The notes beneath the pieces are model-generated. The model did not search any database. It was not told the origin of the DNA and was given only the letters and a program-made list of their open reading frames with translations. A stretch of DNA of 64,000 nt from Planctomycetota bacterium (GTDB taxonomy: Bacteria; Planctomycetota; Phycisphaerae; Phycisphaerales; Phycisphaeraceae), in contig CP066225.1 in assembly GCA_016350165.1 (NCBI GenBank), positions 4,712,001 to 4,776,000 of the forward strand, written 5' to 3'. The position numbers were made by a program, and so were the translations under genes. Positions 42,635-51,293 of this stretch are shown piece by piece; within the stretch, counting starts at the first letter, position 1, and the number at the start of each line of letters is the position of its first letter.

Positions 42635-43771
42635 ATGTCACAGCAAGTGGATGAAAGAGAATTGAAGTTGCCTGAGAGTGGTCCTTTGTCATGGGTGAAG
42701 GATGCGCCTTTTTATCAGGCAGGGCTTGCTGGGTATTCGGATTATGCGATGCGTATGGTGGCACGGAAGCATGGGTGTCCGTACTGCATTACCGAAGCGA
42801 TGTTGGACCATTTCCTGATTAATGGCGGGAAGGGATTGGAAGCGGCGGAGCTGCGTGAAGATGATCACCCGATTTGTGGGCAGTTGATGGGGTCACATGC
42901 GGATGAGATTGCAGCAGGGGCGAAGATTCTGGATGAGCTTGGGTATGATGTGATTGATGTGAATATCGCGTGCCCTCAGAAGAAGATTAAACGTAAGAGT
43001 CGAGGGGGGCACTTATTGTCGGTGCCTGATGAAGCGATTGAGATTTTGAAGGCGGTTGCAGATGCTGTGGGTGGGAAGCGCCCTTTGACGGTGAAAATGA
43101 GAAGAGCATTTGATGATTCTAATCAAGCATTAGATGGGTTTCATCAGATTTTTCAAGCTGCAATTGAGCTTGGGTATAGTGGCGTGACGGTGCATGGGCG
43201 AACGGTTGAGCAGAAATATATTGGTCCATCACAATGGGAATCATTGAGGAAGATTACGGATCAATACGGCAATGAGCATGTGCGTTTTGCTGATACTAAA
43301 GATCAGAAATTTATCATTGGCGGATCGGGTGATATCTGGCAGGCTCAGGATATCGTGAACATGATTGAGCAAACGGGGGTTGATGTTGTATCGGTAGCAA
43401 GAGGGTGTATTGGAAATCCTTGGATTTTTGAGCAAGCGGTTGCTTTGATGAAGGGGGATGAGGAAAGAGCGGTACGGCCTCCGACAGTATTTGAGCAGAA
43501 ACAGGTTTTGCTGGAACATTTTGAACTGTCGATGAAGTTGTATGGCGATAAACATGCGGCAAGAATGATGCGTAAGTTTGGTATCAGGTTCTCGCGTCAT
43601 CATGTACAAAGAGATGCGATTAAGGCTGCGTTTATTAAGGTGCAGGGGTTGGAGCAGTGGCAGGCTGTGTTGGATGAATTTTATGGCGTAGATGGTGAGG
43701 GTGTGTCACCAGAAGAAGCATTGCCAGAGGAAGCGGTGACGAAAACGTCGGAAGAAACGTGTGAAATCTAA
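42635..43771 (+). CDS. tRNA-dihydrouridine synthase (Dus family)
   Basis: This FMN-dependent enzyme reduces uridines in the tRNA D-loop. The 378-aa TIM-barrel protein shows LAGYSDYAMRMVARKHGCPY, the catalytic cysteine motif DVNIACPQKKIKRKSRGG (C113), LTVKMRRAF, GVTVHGRTVEQKYIGPSQW and the FMN-phosphate site IIGGSGDIW plus VSVARGCIGNPWIFEQ. The order and length fit DusB-like bacterial enzymes, with a C-terminal helical tRNA-binding part. The acidic tail (about 350-378) is extra. It is monocistronic. Confidence 0.9.
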   Translation: MSQQVDERELKLPESGPLSWVKDAPFYQAGLAGYSDYAMRMVARKHGCPYCITEAMLDHFLINGGKGLEAAELREDDHPICGQLMGSHADEIAAGAKILDELGYDVIDVNIACPQKKIKRKSRGGHLLSVPDEAIEILKAVADAVGGKRPLTVKMRRAFDDSNQALDGFHQIFQAAIELGYSGVTVHGRTVEQKYIGPSQWESLRKITDQYGNEHVRFADTKDQKFIIGGSGDIWQAQDIVNMIEQTGVDVVSVARGCIGNPWIFEQAVALMKGDEERAVRPPTVFEQKQVLLEHFELSMKLYGDKHAARMMRKFGIRFSRHHVQRDAIKAAFIKVQGLEQWQAVLDEFYGVDGEGVSPEEALPEEAVTKTSEETCEI

Positions 43772-44207
43772 TCGCCTAATGGATGGTTAGTTTGTTTGGA
43801 TATCTAATAGATAGATAGGCGATGGCGAACGGTTAGTCAGATGGCGTTGGGGTGAGATATTGAGTTAGTGTGGATGTGGGGGGTATGAAGAAATTATAGA
43901 ATTTAAGGCTAATTGTTATAGGTAGCGTGGTCAGTTTGCGCTACAATTTACTGTGCGTGTGATGATATAAAAAGTCGGGTGCATCTTTAATAGTGATGTT
44001 GTAGTGGGGTTTTAATAGATGAAATTGGATGGATGATGTGATAATTGCGGATTGAGTTTAACTGTGTGGTTGGGTCGTGCGATGTTATAGAAGGTGGTAG
44101 GCGAAGTGTGAATGTTCCGATAACGTAAGTGGGTGGCTGCTTTTATTTGCCAGATCACTTAGAATGAAGCGTTCCCGAAAGCTTCCAGATGGCGAAAGGT
44201 TCAGAAC
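43772..44207. other. Gene-free region upstream of the phosphoesterase gene
   Basis: No supported frame is present. ATCGCCTA (43771-43778) and TAGGCGAT (43816-43823) form an 8-bp inverted repeat just after the Dus stop without a T-run. GAAAGG before the GTG at 44208 is the ribosome-binding site of the next gene. Confidence 0.4.
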
Positions 44208-45152
44208 GTGCGAATCGCATTAATTGGTGACATTCATTTATATAATTTACAGCTTCGTCCACGTCAGTGGTTTAGTCGAAGGGTGATGGGTCATACTAAC
44301 TTACTGTTGAATAGACGGTTCCGATTTAATCATGCGTTGCTTGATCCGTTGATGGCAAGGATCAGGGAGATTAAGCCTGATATTGTTTTGTGTTCGGGTG
44401 ATGTGACGACGACATCGTTGGAGAGTGAGTTTGGTGATATTGCGAAGTATTTGAAGCCGTTGTCTGAGGAGATAACGACGGTAGTGGTGCCGGGGAATCA
44501 TGACCGGTATACGTTTAGATCGCAGCGTAAGAGACGGATGGAGAATCTTCTTGAAGGTGTGATGCCTGACTCGTTTCCGTATTACAGAAGGCTGACGGAT
44601 CATTGGCATTTGCTTGGTTTGGATTCAGCGATACCGCAGATTTTGATGTCACGTGGTGCGTTAAGAAAAAGGCAACTGTCTGCTTTTGAAATGCAGTTGG
44701 GGCAGATGTCGCAGGAAGATGCGATCGTGTTGTTGTGTCACTATCCAGCGGCTTCACCTCCGGGTGTGCCTAGCAGTTGGGCGCACAATTTGGCGGAGGC
44801 ACATGATCTAAGGAAGTTGTTAGAGGCGAGTCCTGCGAGGGTTTTGTATATGCATGGTCATATTCATCAGCCTTGGTATTGGGAGGCGAGTATACCGAGA
44901 CAGGACACGCATAAGGATCGTGATAGGCGAGGGGAGTTGGCATATTTGAATGCTGGTTCGCCTTGCATGACAAGTAATAAATATCCGTTGGGTCAAGGTT
45001 TTTGGCAGGTAGATTTGCCAGACGATCCTGGAGCGGCAGTGAGCTTGGAGCATAATGTTCCTTATACCAATGCGAAGGTTGGTAATGGTCGCGGCGGCGA
45101 GGATGCAACGGTGATACAGGATATTTACTGGAAGAATCAAACGGTTTTGTAA
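44208..45152 (+). CDS. Calcineurin-like metallophosphoesterase
   Basis: This 314-aa protein starts at GTG (44208), with GAAAGG 8 nt upstream. The five metal-binding motifs are present in order: GDIH (D8, H10), CSGDVT (D65), GNHDRY (N97, H98), CHYP and HGHIH. It hydrolyses a phosphoester with two metal ions; the substrate (cyclic nucleotide, phosphoprotein or lipid intermediate) cannot be told. No signal peptide is seen, so it is cytosolic. It lies 109 nt upstream of glmS, but co-transcription is uncertain. Confidence 0.88.
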   Translation: MRIALIGDIHLYNLQLRPRQWFSRRVMGHTNLLLNRRFRFNHALLDPLMARIREIKPDIVLCSGDVTTTSLESEFGDIAKYLKPLSEEITTVVVPGNHDRYTFRSQRKRRMENLLEGVMPDSFPYYRRLTDHWHLLGLDSAIPQILMSRGALRKRQLSAFEMQLGQMSQEDAIVLLCHYPAASPPGVPSSWAHNLAEAHDLRKLLEASPARVLYMHGHIHQPWYWEASIPRQDTHKDRDRRGELAYLNAGSPCMTSNKYPLGQGFWQVDLPDDPGAAVSLEHNVPYTNAKVGNGRGGEDATVIQDIYWKNQTVL

Positions 45153-45261
45153 TGAATTAATAATAAACGACTGAAAAAGACCTGCTAATGTGTGAATAGA
45201 TTGGGTAATCAAGCAGGTTAATAAAGTTGATCGCGAGGAATCGCAAGGAGAATGGACAGGA

Positions 45262-47154
45262 ATGTGTGGGATCGTAGCATACGTCGGGAACAGGGCTGTT
45301 GCGCCGCTGTTGATTGAGGGTTTGAAACGGCTTGAATATCGAGGTTACGACTCGGCTGGTATAGCTGTGCGTACTGATACGGGTGAAGTATCGGTGAAAC
45401 GCAGTGTCGGGCGCGTGAGTAATCTTGAAGCTTTGATTGAAGAAGACCAGGCTGGTGTGCAGGGGTGTTTAGGTATTGCGCATACACGTTGGGCGACGCA
45501 TGGTGAGCCAAGTGTAGATAATGCGCACCCTCATGTTGGTAAGACAAAAGATGGTCATACAGTTGCGCTGGTTCATAATGGCATTATTGAGAACTATTCA
45601 GCGCTTAGAAAATATCTTGAGGGTAAAGGACACAAGTTTTACTCGCAGACTGATACTGAAGTTTTAGCGAAGCTTATTGCTGAGCTTTATGATGGTGATC
45701 TGGAAACGGCTGTGCAGAAGGCTTTACAAGAGGTGAGTGGCGCGTATGCGATTGCAGTGATGGTGGATAGTTGGCCACATACGCTTGTGTGTGCGAGAAA
45801 AGGATCGCCTTTAATCGTAGGTGTTGCTGACCATGCATATGTTGTGGCATCGGATGCATCAGCGATTATTTCGCATACGACGCAGGTATTTGCACTGGAT
45901 GATTATCAGGTAGTGAAGTTGTGTGCTGGTCCTGAAGATAAGGTTGATGGAACGGGCGAGCCTTGGTCGGTTGATTTAAGGACGACGACGATTGATAACG
46001 TGCCTGTGGATCATGAGATCACTGAGCTTGAGATGGATCTTGAGCAAATTGAATTAGGCGGCTATTCGCACTATATGCTCAAGGAGATTATGGAACAGCC
46101 TGAAGCGGTGCGTGACTGTTTGCGCGGCCGCGTTGATTTGCGTGATGGTGCGATTGTGTTGGGTGGGATTCAGGAATTTAAACGTCAGATGGTACGCGGC
46201 AAACGGTTTATTCTGACTGGTCAGGGTACTGCATATCATGCGGGGTTGATCGGTGAGTATTTGTTTGAAGATTTGGCACGTGTGCCTGCAAGATGTGAGT
46301 ATGCGTCTGAGTTTCGGTATCGCAATCCGATTATTGAAGATGACACGATTGTCGTTGCGGTGAGTCAGTCGGGTGAAACGGCGGATACATTGGCGGCACT
46401 TGCTGAGGCGCGTGAACGTGGTGCGATGTCGATTGGCGTGGTGAACGCGGTAGGTTCAACGATTAGCCGCGAGACGGATGCTGGCGTGTATTTGCGTGTT
46501 GGGCCTGAGATTGGTGTTGCATCGACGAAAGCGTTTGTTGGGCAGGTATTGGTGTTGACGTTGTTGTCGCTTTACTTAGGTAAACGAAAGCACATGTCGA
46601 ATGAGCGCGTTGATATGTATTTGAAGCATATCAGTCAGATACCGGAGCAGATTGAGAAGGTGCTTAAGCAGACGGATCATATTCGTGAATGTGTGAAGCA
46701 AGTTGCGAATCGTGAGAATTGGTTGTTCCTTGGTCGTGGGTATAACTATCCGGTCGCGATTGAGGGTGCGCTGAAGCTGAAAGAGATTTCGTATATTCAT
46801 GCAGAGGGGATGCCTGCGGCTGAGATGAAGCATGGGCCGATTGCGTTGATTGATGAGGGGATGCCTGTGGTGTTTGTGGCGACACGCGGCACGCAGTATG
46901 AGAAAGTGATCTCGAATATTGAAGAAGTCAGAGCACGTGGCGGCAAGATTATTGCTGTGGCGACTGAAGGAGATACAAATATTCGGCAGTACGCTTCTGA
47001 GGATTGTATTTTCTATGTGCCTGACACATTGGAGGCGTTGCAGCCGCTGCTGACGTCGGTGCCGCTGCAGCTTTTGGCGTATCATGCAGCGGTTGAGCGC
47101 GGTCATGATGTGGACAAGCCACGTAATTTGGCAAAAAGTGTGACTGTGGAATAA
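45262..47154 (+). CDS. glmS: Glutamine--fructose-6-phosphate aminotransferase (isomerizing)
   Basis: This enzyme makes glucosamine-6-phosphate from fructose-6-phosphate and glutamine, the first step to UDP-GlcNAc. The 630-aa protein begins MCGIVAYVGNRAVAPLLIEG with the N-terminal nucleophile Cys2, and continues through a class II glutamine amidotransferase domain (HTRWATHGEPS, HNGIIENY) and two SIS domains (VAVSQSGETADTLAAL, PEIGVASTKAFVGQ, ISYIHAEGMPAAEMKHGPIA). It ends KPRNLAKSVTVE, the usual C-terminus. No glmS-ribozyme-like sequence is evident upstream. A strong terminator follows. Confidence 0.95.
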   Translation: MCGIVAYVGNRAVAPLLIEGLKRLEYRGYDSAGIAVRTDTGEVSVKRSVGRVSNLEALIEEDQAGVQGCLGIAHTRWATHGEPSVDNAHPHVGKTKDGHTVALVHNGIIENYSALRKYLEGKGHKFYSQTDTEVLAKLIAELYDGDLETAVQKALQEVSGAYAIAVMVDSWPHTLVCARKGSPLIVGVADHAYVVASDASAIISHTTQVFALDDYQVVKLCAGPEDKVDGTGEPWSVDLRTTTIDNVPVDHEITELEMDLEQIELGGYSHYMLKEIMEQPEAVRDCLRGRVDLRDGAIVLGGIQEFKRQMVRGKRFILTGQGTAYHAGLIGEYLFEDLARVPARCEYASEFRYRNPIIEDDTIVVAVSQSGETADTLAALAEARERGAMSIGVVNAVGSTISRETDAGVYLRVGPEIGVASTKAFVGQVLVLTLLSLYLGKRKHMSNERVDMYLKHISQIPEQIEKVLKQTDHIRECVKQVANRENWLFLGRGYNYPVAIEGALKLKEISYIHAEGMPAAEMKHGPIALIDEGMPVVFVATRGTQYEKVISNIEEVRARGGKIIAVATEGDTNIRQYASEDCIFYVPDTLEALQPLLTSVPLQLLAYHAAVERGHDVDKPRNLAKSVTVE

Positions 47155-47185
47155 GGCAGGCACATGTAAATTATGAGGAATTTAT

Positions 47186-47217
47186 TGCCCGGTAGTGAAA
47201 GCTACCGGGCATTTTTA
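47186..47217 (+). terminator. Intrinsic terminator of glmS
   Basis: A perfect 10-bp stem TGCCCGGTAG/CTACCGGGCA with a 6-nt loop and a following T-run. Confidence 0.9.
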
Positions 47218-47351
47218 ATGATTTGTGGTTGGAAATTAAGCGGAAAGGGGAGATCCACAATTATTTGATGCTGGCTCAAAAGAGCGGTCTGAATTACAAT
47301 CTTGGTAGTTTAGGTAATCAAAATACTGATGCGGATGATGAGGTAATCAGG

Positions 47352-48200
47352 ATGAATAACAATTTTTGCAAGCTAGTGCTTCTCGCAGCGATCAGCTCTG
47401 TGTTTACTGGCTGCACCGCATATATCAACATTCCGGAGGAAAAGGGGAGCATTGCTTCGAGCAACCCTAATTCTGGGACGGTGAATAAGGTTGTTGTGTC
47501 GGCTATGAATGCTTTGATGACACAGCAGGGGACAACTGAGCAGCCGGTGGAGTTGATTTTGCCAGACGGAGTCAACGGTAAAGCTGCTTGGGCGATTCAG
47601 GACAAGCTGGGCAAGTATGTTTTCTGTCGTAAGGCAGAGAAGATTGTGCTTAAGCGTGCTGAGGATGTGAACCCTGAATTGGATTATGTGCTGATCGATG
47701 AGCAAGAGATGCCTGAAGAGGCCGCTGAGATCAGTGAAGTTGAGGGTGAAGGTCACGACGAAACTTCAGCTCATGCGGAGGGCGGAGAGTCTGAGCATGC
47801 AGATCATGATGATGACAGCATTGTGGTGAAGGCTGAGGAAAGTGAAGTCGAAGTTGTTTCCAACGAAGAAGCTGAAGCGATGCTCGATGAAGAGCTTGCT
47901 ATGGTTGAAGTGGAAGCGGCTGAGGAAGTGATGAAACCTGAGTTTGTTCGCGTGCTGTTGACGCAGGTGGATGCGCCAGATGCTGAGTATCAGTATGACG
48001 TGAAGGGTATTCGCGTTCGTGGTGTGAAGGCTGAGGTTGATGTATACAAGATGACTCACTTTACTCTTGACCAGTTCTACTCGATCAAGCTGAATTATGA
48101 AGCTTTTGTTGGGTGGCGTGTGAAGCGGATTGATTCGCTGGGCGTGCTGCGTGATAAGGTACTGGACGGTGAAGCATTGCCAGTTCAGGAAGCTCCGTAA
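47352..48200 (+). CDS. Acidic lipoprotein of unknown function
   Basis: This ~282-aa lipoprotein starts at the ATG at 47352, where MNNNFCKLVLLAAISSVFTGC forms the signal and GAGGT lies 7 nt upstream; the frame is open 43 codons further without support. The mature protein has a first domain (about 45-125), an acidic Glu/His-rich linker (about 128-185, EEAAEISEVEGEGHDETSAH) and a C-terminal beta-rich part (VRVLLTQVDAPDAEYQYDVK, FTLDQFYSIKLNYEAFVGW). No family is recognised. It has a terminator of its own. Confidence 0.7.
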   Translation: MNNNFCKLVLLAAISSVFTGCTAYINIPEEKGSIASSNPNSGTVNKVVVSAMNALMTQQGTTEQPVELILPDGVNGKAAWAIQDKLGKYVFCRKAEKIVLKRAEDVNPELDYVLIDEQEMPEEAAEISEVEGEGHDETSAHAEGGESEHADHDDDSIVVKAEESEVEVVSNEEAEAMLDEELAMVEVEAAEEVMKPEFVRVLLTQVDAPDAEYQYDVKGIRVRGVKAEVDVYKMTHFTLDQFYSIKLNYEAFVGWRVKRIDSLGVLRDKVLDGEALPVQEAP

Positions 48201-48230
48201 GCTGAGTGAGAATGAAATTTTGAATGAAAG

Positions 48231-48263
48231 AAAGGCTGGCAGAAGAATCTGGCAGCCTTTTCG
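48231..48263 (+). terminator. Intrinsic terminator after the acidic lipoprotein gene
   Basis: AAAGGCTG-g-CAG pairs with CTG-g-CAGCCTTT around a 6-nt loop, ending in TTTT. Confidence 0.8.
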
Positions 48264-48372
48264 AATAACATATTAAGATATCTTGTATGTGCTATTTCAG
48301 AATGTCACAGGATTAATAGCAGCATTGGTTTTGGGCGGGGCAATGTGAGGGGGCTTACATGGAGGTCATACG

Positions 48373-49029
48373 ATGACACGTAAGGACAAGATTTTTGGTT
48401 CGTTGGCAGTTTCGCTAGCGCTAGTTATTGGCTCGATCGCTTTGCCTGTTGGTGCACAGCAAAACAATGGTGCGTCTGCTCCTGCAAACAATAATGCGGC
48501 TGAAGCTCAACCGAATGTAACGGTAGCACCTGCAAATGATGAAAATGCAGAAGCATCAGATGTGCCCGCTTCGGATGAAGTGATGCGTGAGTTGCTTCTT
48601 AAGCGTAAGAAGCCACCGGTGATCGCGCCGACACGTCGTCCGGATGTTGCTCCGCCGAAGAATGAAATTCCAGCCATGCCTGCTGCGACAGTAAATATAG
48701 ATCCGACAGTTTTGGGTGTTGCGCCGGGTGATGAATTGCCTGAGCTATTGCCTGATGGTCAGATTGTTGTGAATCGTCGCGGCCGCTTGAAGAGAACACC
48801 TGAAGGCTTCCAGATTTTTGTGTTTGAAGCTGATGATGATACAAAGCCTGAACGCCCGCTGATTATGCAGCCTTGCAAGAAGCTTGAGAGTATGGAAACG
48901 ATCGTGCAGGAGTTGGGTGATCGCGTAATCTTTACAGTATCGGGACAGGTCCAGTTATATCGCAATAACAATTACCTGCTGCCAACGATGGTGAAGGTTG
49001 ATTACGAGCGTGATAACCTGAGTAACTAA
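48373..49029 (+). CDS. Exported protein of unknown function
   Basis: This 218-aa protein has a signal peptide (LAVSLALVIGSIALPVGAQ), an Ala/Asn/Pro-rich low-complexity segment (about 30-100) and a C-terminal domain (about 130-215) with RGRLKRTPEGFQIFVFEADD, LIMQPCKKLESMETIV, VIFTVSGQVQLYRNNNYLLP. The end pattern (G-x-V-x-x-Y-x-x-x-N-Y-L-L) looks like a small beta-barrel domain of planctomycete exported proteins, but no function is known to me. It lies 39 nt upstream of the FmdB-type gene. Confidence 0.7.
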   Translation: MTRKDKIFGSLAVSLALVIGSIALPVGAQQNNGASAPANNNAAEAQPNVTVAPANDENAEASDVPASDEVMRELLLKRKKPPVIAPTRRPDVAPPKNEIPAMPAATVNIDPTVLGVAPGDELPELLPDGQIVVNRRGRLKRTPEGFQIFVFEADDDTKPERPLIMQPCKKLESMETIVQELGDRVIFTVSGQVQLYRNNNYLLPTMVKVDYERDNLSN

Positions 49030-49067
49030 CTGGCAATTAGGGTGGAGGGGTTGTTGGGAGATGAATG

Positions 49068-49286
49068 ATGCCGTTCTATGAGTATGAGTGTGCTGACTGT
49101 GAAGAAGTGACGGAAGCATTGCGGCGCATGGTAGATGCGGATAACGCGCCTGAGTGTGAGCATTGCGGATCGAAGAAAACGACACGTAAGGTTAGCATTT
49201 TTAATGCATCAAGTGATTCGGGTTCAATGCCTGAGATGCCAAGCGGCGGTGGATGTTGTGGCGGAGGTTGTGGTTGCAGCCATTAA
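49068..49286 (+). CDS. FmdB-family zinc-ribbon protein with Cys/Gly-rich tail
   Basis: This 72-aa protein starts MPFYEYECADC, with a CxxC...CEHCG zinc ribbon (C8, C11, C31, C34) typical of the FmdB/putative regulatory protein family. The tail PSGGGCCGGGCGCSH adds four cysteines and a His. Family members are thought to be regulators, but the role is not established. The preceding ATG at 49065 is equally possible; GGGAG lies upstream of both. Confidence 0.85.
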   Translation: MPFYEYECADCEEVTEALRRMVDADNAPECEHCGSKKTTRKVSIFNASSDSGSMPEMPSGGGCCGGGCGCSH

Positions 49287-49330
49287 TGAGTTGAATCAGA
49301 CAGTAAAACGAGTCGATATATAAGTAAATA

Positions 49331-49364
49331 AAAAACGCAGGTGCATGAAGCATCTGCGTTTTTG
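49331..49364. terminator. Bidirectional terminator between the FmdB-type gene and pntB
   Basis: AAAACGCAG-g-TGC pairs with GCA-t-CTGCGTTTT around a 5-nt loop, with A- and T-runs at both ends, serving two convergent genes. Confidence 0.85.
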
Positions 49365-49386
49365 TTTGTGTAATGAGTTGTGTGGC

Positions 49387-50901
49387 TTAGTCTGCAAGTA
49401 ACTCTTCGGTGAGTGCGGTGACGACTGCCTTTGCGTCGCCGAAGATCATGCCTGTGTTTTCCATGAAGTAGAGTTCGTTCTGGATACCAGCGAAGCCCGG
49501 ATTCATGGAACGCTTGATGACGAAGACGGTACGAGCTTTGTCGACGTCGAGGATTGGCATGCCGTAGATTGGTGATGCGGTGTCATGACGTGCAGCTGGG
49601 TTGGTGACGTCGTTCGCACCGATGACCAGAGCAACGTCGGTCTGCTCGAATTCAGCGTTAGCTTGATCGAGGTCAGCAAGTTGCTCGTATGGTACGCCTG
49701 CTTCAGCGAGAAGCACGTTCATGTGGCCAGGCATACGACCCGCGACTGGGTGGATCGCATACTTAACGGTGATGTTGCGACGTGTGAGCTCTTCCGCAAA
49801 TTCTTTGACTGCGTGCTGAGCTTGAGCGACCGCCATACCGTAACCGGGGACGATGACGACTTGGCTTGCTGCGTCGAGGACGATGCCTGCATCTTCAGGG
49901 CTGAACTCGCGAGCTTCACCTTGTGGGCCTGCACCGCCGCCCTTGGCTGGGCCGCCACCGACGCCGCCGAAGAGGACGTTCATGAGTGAACGGTTCATGG
50001 CTTTACACATGATGTTGGTGAGGATGATGCCCGAAGCACCAACGAGTGAGCCAGTGATGATGAGTACAGAGTTGCTGAGTACGAAGCCAGCCATTGCTGC
50101 TGCGATACCGGAGTAACTGTTTAAGAGTGATACAACGACGGGCATGTCAGCGCCACCGATACCGATGACGAGCATAACGCCAAGGATGAGTGCTGCTGCA
50201 GAGATGATGACGAGCGTCCACCATGCGGTCGGGTCGATTGGTAATACGAAGGCAAGAGCTAGTGAGCCGAGCAGGAGCAAGGCGATGAGTGCTTTTTGAC
50301 CCGTGAACTGTACAGGCTTATCAGGAATGATCTTGAGCCCTTGCAGTTTGGCGAAAGCGATGAGTGAGCCAGTGAATGTGACGCCGCCGATGAGTGTCGC
50401 CAAACCAATTGCGAGCATTGAATCCCATGTTGGGAGGTGGTAAACCGTGTCACCTAAGGCTGTGTTTGTAGCTTTGCCTGCTTCGACTGCTTTTTCAATG
50501 TCGGGGAGCTTGATGATGTAATCCGCACAAGCGACGAGTAGCGAAGCAATGCCGCCAAAGCCGTTGAGTAGGGCGACCATCTGAGGCATGCCGGTCATGG
50601 GGACTTTGACTGCAAGCACGAGACCGATGACGGAACCGATGAGCAATGCGACGCCGATCCATACGAAGCTGATGAAGAAGTTTCCGCCCATTGCTTCGTG
50701 ATTAACTTGGAAGAGCGTGACCACAGCGGCAAGGAGCATACCTATGGCGGAGATCATGTTACCTTTGGATGCAGTTTTAACACTGGTGAGAAGTTTGAGG
50801 CCGTAGATGAAGAGAATTGCTGCGAGTAGGTAGAGTAGGTTCACGACATCGTCAGCGCCAATGACAGCGAGAGTCGAGAATGCTTTGAAGCTGGTTATCA
50901 T
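49387..50901 (-). CDS. pntB: NAD(P) transhydrogenase subunit beta
   Basis: This is the membrane and NADP(H)-binding subunit of the proton-translocating transhydrogenase. The 504-aa protein has about eight or nine TM helices in the first ~290 residues. The C-terminal dIII domain has VVIVPGYGMAVAQAQHAVKE, HPVAGRMPGHMNVLLAEAGV, VALVIGANDVTNPAARHD and ELYFMENTGMIFGDAK. It converts NADH to NADPH using the proton gradient. It overlaps the upstream alpha-2 gene by 4 nt (ATGA) in a leftward three-gene operon. Confidence 0.95.
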   Translation of the reverse strand: MITSFKAFSTLAVIGADDVVNLLYLLAAILFIYGLKLLTSVKTASKGNMISAIGMLLAAVVTLFQVNHEAMGGNFFISFVWIGVALLIGSVIGLVLAVKVPMTGMPQMVALLNGFGGIASLLVACADYIIKLPDIEKAVEAGKATNTALGDTVYHLPTWDSMLAIGLATLIGGVTFTGSLIAFAKLQGLKIIPDKPVQFTGQKALIALLLLGSLALAFVLPIDPTAWWTLVIISAAALILGVMLVIGIGGADMPVVVSLLNSYSGIAAAMAGFVLSNSVLIITGSLVGASGIILTNIMCKAMNRSLMNVLFGGVGGGPAKGGGAGPQGEAREFSPEDAGIVLDAASQVVIVPGYGMAVAQAQHAVKEFAEELTRRNITVKYAIHPVAGRMPGHMNVLLAEAGVPYEQLADLDQANAEFEQTDVALVIGANDVTNPAARHDTASPIYGMPILDVDKARTVFVIKRSMNPGFAGIQNELYFMENTGMIFGDAKAVVTALTEELLAD

Positions 50902-51233
50902 TTGCCACCTCCTTCTTTCTTGCTAAACATCTTGAGCATGCGAGCGGTGACGGTGTATCCGCCAACGACGTTGATCGTGGCGAAGATGACAGCGAGTGTG
51001 CCGAGGATGACACCGAACTGTCCGAAGTTGTCACTGAATGAACAGAGCAGGGCACCGACAATGGTGATGCCTGAGATGGCGTTTGAACCACTCATCAGCG
51101 GTGTATGCAAAGTACTGGGTACTTTGGTGATGATCTCGAAACCGACAAAGATGGCCAGCACAAAGATGATGATGCTGACGACGAACGGGTCCATGACAGT
51201 GGCCTGTCCGATATTATTTAATATTGTGGGCAT
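50898..51233 (-). CDS. pntAB: NAD(P) transhydrogenase subunit alpha, part 2 (membrane part)
   Basis: This 111-aa membrane subunit has three to four TM helices (FVVSIIIFVLAIFVGFEIIT, HTPLMSGSNAISGITIVGAL, LGTLAVIFATINVVGGYTVT), corresponding to the C-terminal membrane part of a fused PntA. The split form is found in many bacteria. It lies between pntAA (60 nt upstream) and pntB (4-nt overlap). Confidence 0.93.
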   Translation of the reverse strand: MPTILNNIGQATVMDPFVVSIIIFVLAIFVGFEIITKVPSTLHTPLMSGSNAISGITIVGALLCSFSDNFGQFGVILGTLAVIFATINVVGGYTVTARMLKMFSKKEGGGK

Positions 51234-51293
51234 TGATTTAACCCTTATTTACAAGTGTTATTTCGATCGGAAGAATGATTACACAAAGTCGGA

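Noticed and set aside
45153-45261. glmS ribozyme or riboswitch upstream of glmS
   Set aside because: The gap is only 109 nt and shows no ribozyme core; just a weak ACCTGCT/AGCAGGT inverted repeat.
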